Source: Budvicia aquatica DSM 5075 = ATCC 35567 (lineage in GTDB: Bacteria; Pseudomonadota; Gammaproteobacteria; Enterobacterales; Enterobacteriaceae). Taken from it: a DNA stretch of 64,000 nt. A program made the position numbers and the translations under genes. A model generated the notes under the pieces. The model was not told the origin of the DNA. It saw only the letters and a program-made list of their open reading frames with translations, and did no database searches. This document shows positions 60,864 to 64,000 of the stretch, piece after piece. The number at the start of each line of letters is the position of its first letter. Position 1 is the stretch's first letter. Location: NCBI RefSeq assembly GCF_000427805.1, contig NZ_ATYS01000019.1, positions 43,346 to 107,345 of the forward strand, in the 5' to 3' direction.

Positions 60864-60950
60864 GCCGAGGTGGTGGAATTGGTAGACACGCTACCTTGAG
60901 GTGGTAGTGCCCGATTGGGCTTACGGGTTCAAGTCCCGTCCTCGGTACCA
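60864..60950 (+). tRNA. leuU: tRNA-Leu (GAG)
   Basis: 87 nt, type II tRNA with a long variable arm. The acceptor arms GCCGAGG and CCTCGGT pair and CCA is encoded at the end. The anticodon loop TTGAGGT in the stem CTACC/GGTAG gives GAG at 60898-60900. GGTTCAAGTCCC is the T-loop. It matches E. coli leuU, which also follows secG. The 3' end is the likely attachment site of the adjacent integrase. Confidence 0.97.
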
Positions 60951-60960
60951 ATATCAAATC

Positions 60961-60989
60961 AATAGACGTCAATAGACGTCTATTTTTTT
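60961..60989 (+). terminator. Terminator after leuU
   Basis: AATAGACGTC, loop AATA, GACGTCTATT, then five Ts: a 10-bp stem made from two direct AATAGACGTC copies. Confidence 0.85.
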
Positions 60990-61148
60990 ATCTTAACTTC
61001 ACGTTTCTACACGTATTTTCTTCATTTCCTATTCTCTCTACGTATACTCAATTCAACCGACATCAATGTGCTCATGTGGGTATAAATGCGGGTATATTCT
61101 CGCATAGAAAAATCCTGTACCCTCAATAGCGATTTAAAGGAATACACT

Positions 61149-62414
61149 ATGGCCCTGACGGACATCAAAGTACGCTCAGCAAAGCCGGAAGATAAAGCGT
61201 ACAAACTCACCGATGGTGACGGTATGTTTCTACTGGTTCATCCCAATGGTTCGAAATACTGGCGTTTACGTTATCGATTTGGCGGTAAGGAAAAGACGCT
61301 TGCGCTAGGTGTTTATCCAGAGGTTACTCTAGCTGACGCTCGTCAAAAACGTGATGAAGCCAGAAAGCTGATTGTTGTGGGCACAGACCCGAATGAATAT
61401 AAAAGGGCAGTAAAAGCCGAGTTAGAGGATGAAGCCAAAACTTTTGAATCCGTAGCTAGGGCTTGGCACGCCGAAAATAGGAAATGGTCAGCGTTACATA
61501 GTGAACGCATATTGAAAGGTTTAGTCGAGCATATATTCCCTTCCATCGGAAAGACATACATTGCCGATTTGAAAACCAAGGATCTGTTAGTGCCGATTAA
61601 GAACGTCGAACGTTCAGGCCGCTTAGAGGTTGCTATGCGTCTAAAACAGCGAACTACAGCAATTATGACCTATGCTGTACAGAATGGTTTGATTGATTAT
61701 AATCCAGCTCAAGATATGGCTAGAGCGATTATTTCCGGAAAAGTAACACACCGACCAGCCTTATCACTTGATCTACTCCCTGAACTTCTTAAACGAATTG
61801 ATTCGTATAAAGGTAGAGAACTTACGAAGTGGGCAATCAAACTTTCTTTGATGCTTTTCGTTCGCTCTAGTGAACTGCGTTTTTCACGTTGGTCAGAAAT
61901 AGATTTTGATCGTGCTATGTGGACGATTCCTGCTGAACGGGAGTCTATTCCTGGTGTTAAGTTTTCGGAGAGGGGCTCAAAGATGCATACACCGCATTTA
62001 GTACCTCTTAGTCGTCAATGCATTGGATTATTTAATAAAGTACAAGAAGTAAGTGGTCGCTGCGATTTGATCTTTATTGGTGACCATTCTTCGAGAAAGC
62101 CGATGAGTGAGGGAACAGTTAATAAAGCTTTGCAAAATATGGGCTATGACACGAAAACAGAAATCTGTGGTCATGGTTTTCGTACAATGGCCTGTAGTGC
62201 ATTAATTGAGTCGGGATTATGGTCCAGAGATGGTGTAGAGCGTCAGATGAGCCATCAGGAACGTAATGGTGTCAGGGCGGCTTACATCCATAAGGCTGAG
62301 CATTTAGATGAACGGCGATTGATGGTGCAGTGGTGGGCGGATTATCTGGATGCTAACCGAGATACTTATATCAGTCCTTTTGACTTTGCTAAGGTCATTA
62401 AACCTACAACCTAA
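61149..62414 (+). CDS. P4-type tyrosine integrase
   Basis: 421 residues from the ATG at 61149 (AAAGGA upstream); an in-frame ATG at 61086 is too far. The DUF4102 N-terminal arm-binding domain (about 1-90; SAKPEDKAYKLTDGDGMFLLVHPNGSKYW) is followed by a core-binding domain and a catalytic domain with Arg239, His342-x-x-Arg345 and Tyr379. It inserts a genomic island at the tRNA-Leu gene 200 bp upstream. The right end of the island is outside the window. Confidence 0.95.
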   Translation: MALTDIKVRSAKPEDKAYKLTDGDGMFLLVHPNGSKYWRLRYRFGGKEKTLALGVYPEVTLADARQKRDEARKLIVVGTDPNEYKRAVKAELEDEAKTFESVARAWHAENRKWSALHSERILKGLVEHIFPSIGKTYIADLKTKDLLVPIKNVERSGRLEVAMRLKQRTTAIMTYAVQNGLIDYNPAQDMARAIISGKVTHRPALSLDLLPELLKRIDSYKGRELTKWAIKLSLMLFVRSSELRFSRWSEIDFDRAMWTIPAERESIPGVKFSERGSKMHTPHLVPLSRQCIGLFNKVQEVSGRCDLIFIGDHSSRKPMSEGTVNKALQNMGYDTKTEICGHGFRTMACSALIESGLWSRDGVERQMSHQERNGVRAAYIHKAEHLDERRLMVQWWADYLDANRDTYISPFDFAKVIKPTT

Positions 62415-62442
62415 AATAAATTTCCAAATATGACTAAAACCC

Positions 62443-62470
62443 GAGGGGAGGCTTTTTAGCCTCCCCTCTA
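62443..62470 (+). terminator. Terminator after the integrase gene
   Basis: GAGGGGAGGCT pairs with AGCCTCCCCTC around loop TTTT, then TATTTG. Confidence 0.85.
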
Positions 62471-62506
62471 TTTGTTCATAATAAATTATGCGAATGAGAC
62501 GTATTC

Positions 62507-62956
62507 ATGAAAATAAAATCTAATCGACTAAAACGAAAAACACCGCACTTAACCATCACCTGTGACTTACCGATTTTTAAACCCTTCATTACCCTGCTGG
62601 CCAACATCATCGAACGTCACCCAAAAGTCTTCAGCATCACACTCAATTACAGTAATGCGGACTACACGGCAGAAACGGGCGGTTACCGCCCTGTGGAAAT
62701 TAGACTAGAAAGGAAACAGGATAATCGATGGTATATCTGTTACGTAACCGAGTTTACCTATACATCCACACCATTTGGTCAAGAATCAACCTATGCTATC
62801 GATTTTGACTTTAGTCGGGGCTTGGGGTATCAGCTTGGTATGCGACAGGAGCCTATTGCTGCCTACGGCCCCCTGTATAGCCTTTGGCAACGTAACTTCT
62901 GCCGTTACCATTCCCATGACATTTATCAGTGTAAGACCCGCATTGAGGAGGCATAA
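62507..62956 (+). CDS. DUF2787-like island protein
   Basis: 149 residues. The central part, FSITLNYSNADYTAETGGYRPVEIRLE followed by WYICYVTEFTYT and DFDFSRGLGYQ, fits DUF2787, a short family common in integrative elements of gammaproteobacteria. The function is unknown. There is no signal peptide or membrane helix. It begins 37 bp after the integrase terminator and ends 322 bp before the GTPase gene. Family assignment is from memory of the motif pattern. Confidence 0.7.
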   Translation: MKIKSNRLKRKTPHLTITCDLPIFKPFITLLANIIERHPKVFSITLNYSNADYTAETGGYRPVEIRLERKQDNRWYICYVTEFTYTSTPFGQESTYAIDFDFSRGLGYQLGMRQEPIAAYGPLYSLWQRNFCRYHSHDIYQCKTRIEEA

Positions 62957-63278
62957 CCTACGTACAACCATTCTTTATTATGTCAGTACGCTCTTCAGCC
63001 CTTCTCTTCTTATATCGTTTAGTTACACCTCATTCTGGCGCTAACACTCCGTCGGTATAGTTCATTTATGTAAATATCGACAAAACCAACAAAGATAAAT
63101 AATCAATACCGAGGAATATTAAGCATATTCCCCCGGTTAAATAACGTTTAGCTGTTTTTAACCGCATTGATCGGCGGCGGCGATCAATATCACATTTTTT
63201 CATTGTTACAAACGATCAATCACCAACCGGTGAATTGATAGACTAAATCCCTTTAAAAACCAGCCAAAGGAAAGCGTT
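62957..63278. other. Gap upstream of the island GTPase, with repeated CGATCAAT motifs
   Basis: 322 bp. ATTGATCG/CGATCAAT at 63166-63188 is an 8-bp inverted repeat; CGATCAAT recurs at 63213-63220, and ATCAATCACC/GGTGAATTGAT forms a hairpin at 63215-63239. AAAGGA lies just before the GTPase start. This looks like an operator region. Confidence 0.5.
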
Positions 63279-64000
63279 ATGGATGATAAATCCGGTATTG
63301 AAATTGTTCGGTCGTACTTAGATGTTTTACCTAAATCACTCAGTGACAAAATCATTGATAAATTAAAACACACGATTAACTACGAACCTGTTATTGGTGT
63401 AATGGGGAAAACAGGGGCTGGAAAATCAAGTTTATGTAATGCCATATTTCGCAGCAATATCTGTGAAGTCAGCGATATAGGAGCCTGTACCCGTGAAGTC
63501 AAAAGAATGAAGCTGACCTTTGGCAAACGGTCTCTTATTTTAATCGATATTCCGGGCGTCGGTGAAAGCAAGGAACGTGATGAAGAGTATAAGACGTTAT
63601 ATCGCTCACTATTACCCGAGTTAGATATTGTACTTTGGGTATTAAAAGGGGATGACCGTGCTTTCGCATCCGATGAATATTTTTATCACCATGTCATAAA
63701 AACCAGTCAGGAGGGAGATGAGAAAATTGTTTTTGTCTTAAATCAGATAGACAAAATTGAACCCTACCGAGAATGGGATACAGCAAATAACCGTCCTTCT
63801 CCATTACAGCGCCAACATATCAAAGAAAAACAAGCCTACGTTGAAAAATGCTTCCACTATCCAAGAAATCAAATTGTAGCCGTATCCGCAAACGATAAAT
63901 ACAACATTGATCTGTTGGTTGAGGAAATCATTCGATGTCTCCCAAAGCACGCAAAAAGCAACGTTATCGCCCAAGTCGATCCCAAAAACAGAACCGACCG
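63279..64000 (+). CDS. YfjP/YeeP-type GTPase, 3' end cut by the window
   Basis: 240 residues are visible with no stop; the gene continues past 64000. It is an Era/Obg-like G domain: G1 GKTGAGKSS near residue 47-55, G3 DIPGVG, G4 NQID and G5 SAND. The start ATG at 63279 follows AAAGGA. YfjP and YeeP are encoded in E. coli CP4-57 and CP4-44 islands; the role is unknown, though they sit near toxin-antitoxin genes there. The open frame contains an antisense ORF at 63380-63571 that is a shadow. Confidence 0.88.
   Translation, partial: MDDKSGIEIVRSYLDVLPKSLSDKIIDKLKHTINYEPVIGVMGKTGAGKSSLCNAIFRSNICEVSDIGACTREVKRMKLTFGKRSLILIDIPGVGESKERDEEYKTLYRSLLPELDIVLWVLKGDDRAFASDEYFYHHVIKTSQEGDEKIVFVLNQIDKIEPYREWDTANNRPSPLQRQHIKEKQAYVEKCFHYPRNQIVAVSANDKYNIDLLVEEIIRCLPKHAKSNVIAQVDPKNRTD

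Noticed and set aside
63380..63571. 63-codon minus-strand ORF in the island
   Set aside because: Lies wholly inside the open GTPase frame, which has all G motifs.

Overview
The window is a piece of an Enterobacterales chromosome. Gene content and order (nsrR-rnr-rlmB, rpsF-priB-rpsR-rplI, ytfB, fklB, ytfE, cysQ-ytfK-ytfL-msrA-tamA-tamB-ytfP-ppa-fbp-mpl, argR/mdh, sfsB-ispB-rplU-rpmA-yhbE-obgE-dacB-greA-yhbY-rlmE-ftsH-folP-glmM-secG-leuU) follow the Escherichia coli blocks near 95 and 72 minutes, but the two blocks are joined here at mpl/argR. Proteins resemble E. coli orthologues without being near-identical, and the base composition is moderate to AT-rich. This suggests a lineage outside the E. 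coli/Salmonella group, perhaps Budviciaceae (Limnobaculum/Pragia/Budvicia-like); that placement is inference.

Region by region. 1-3.6 kb: end of nsrR, RNase R and RlmB. 3.7-8 kb: accessory genes (GST, AEC-family permease, YheO-type regulator, YeaK-type deacylase, CDF transporter). 8.2-13.3 kb: arginine deiminase and antiporter (arcD-arcA), divergent from a threonine-synthase-like PLP enzyme paired with a RidA protein; a tandem ArgR operator lies between. 14-19.1 kb: an operon of permease, CoA-transferase, FabG/PhaB-like dehydrogenase and thiolase, best explained as growth on 3-hydroxybutyrate or a similar short hydroxy/keto acid, followed by a LysR regulator. 20.5-22 kb: ribosomal operon. 22-41 kb: conserved envelope, stress and metabolic genes (ytfB, MFS/LysR pair, fklB, ytfE with an NsrR-type operator, cysQ, ytfK, paeA, msrA, tamAB, ytfP, ppa, a new small membrane ORF, TauE exporter, fbp, mpl). 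41-61 kb: argR/mdh through secG-leuU, with local insertions: a YfeC-like DNA-binding protein, a cytoplasmic alpha-amylase between obgE and dacB, and a GH25 hydrolase plus a YD-repeat protein between glmM and secG. 61-64 kb: start of an integrative element at the tRNA-Leu(GAG) gene, with a P4-type integrase, a DUF2787-like protein and a YfjP/YeeP-type GTPase cut by the window end.

The core is conventional. The less expected items are: (i) a dispersed intergenic repeat in two copies (near 19.4 and 58.3 kb) whose best-conserved part keeps one reading frame (LAAEGR), one copy lying inside a roughly 290-bp unit with terminal inverted repeats; (ii) a 37-residue single-span membrane protein upstream of ppa; (iii) an arginine deiminase/antiporter pair without arcB or arcC, next to a perfect ARG box; and (iv) the leuU island with repeated CGATCAAT motifs upstream of its GTPase. 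I saw no rRNA, CRISPR array or intact insertion sequence.
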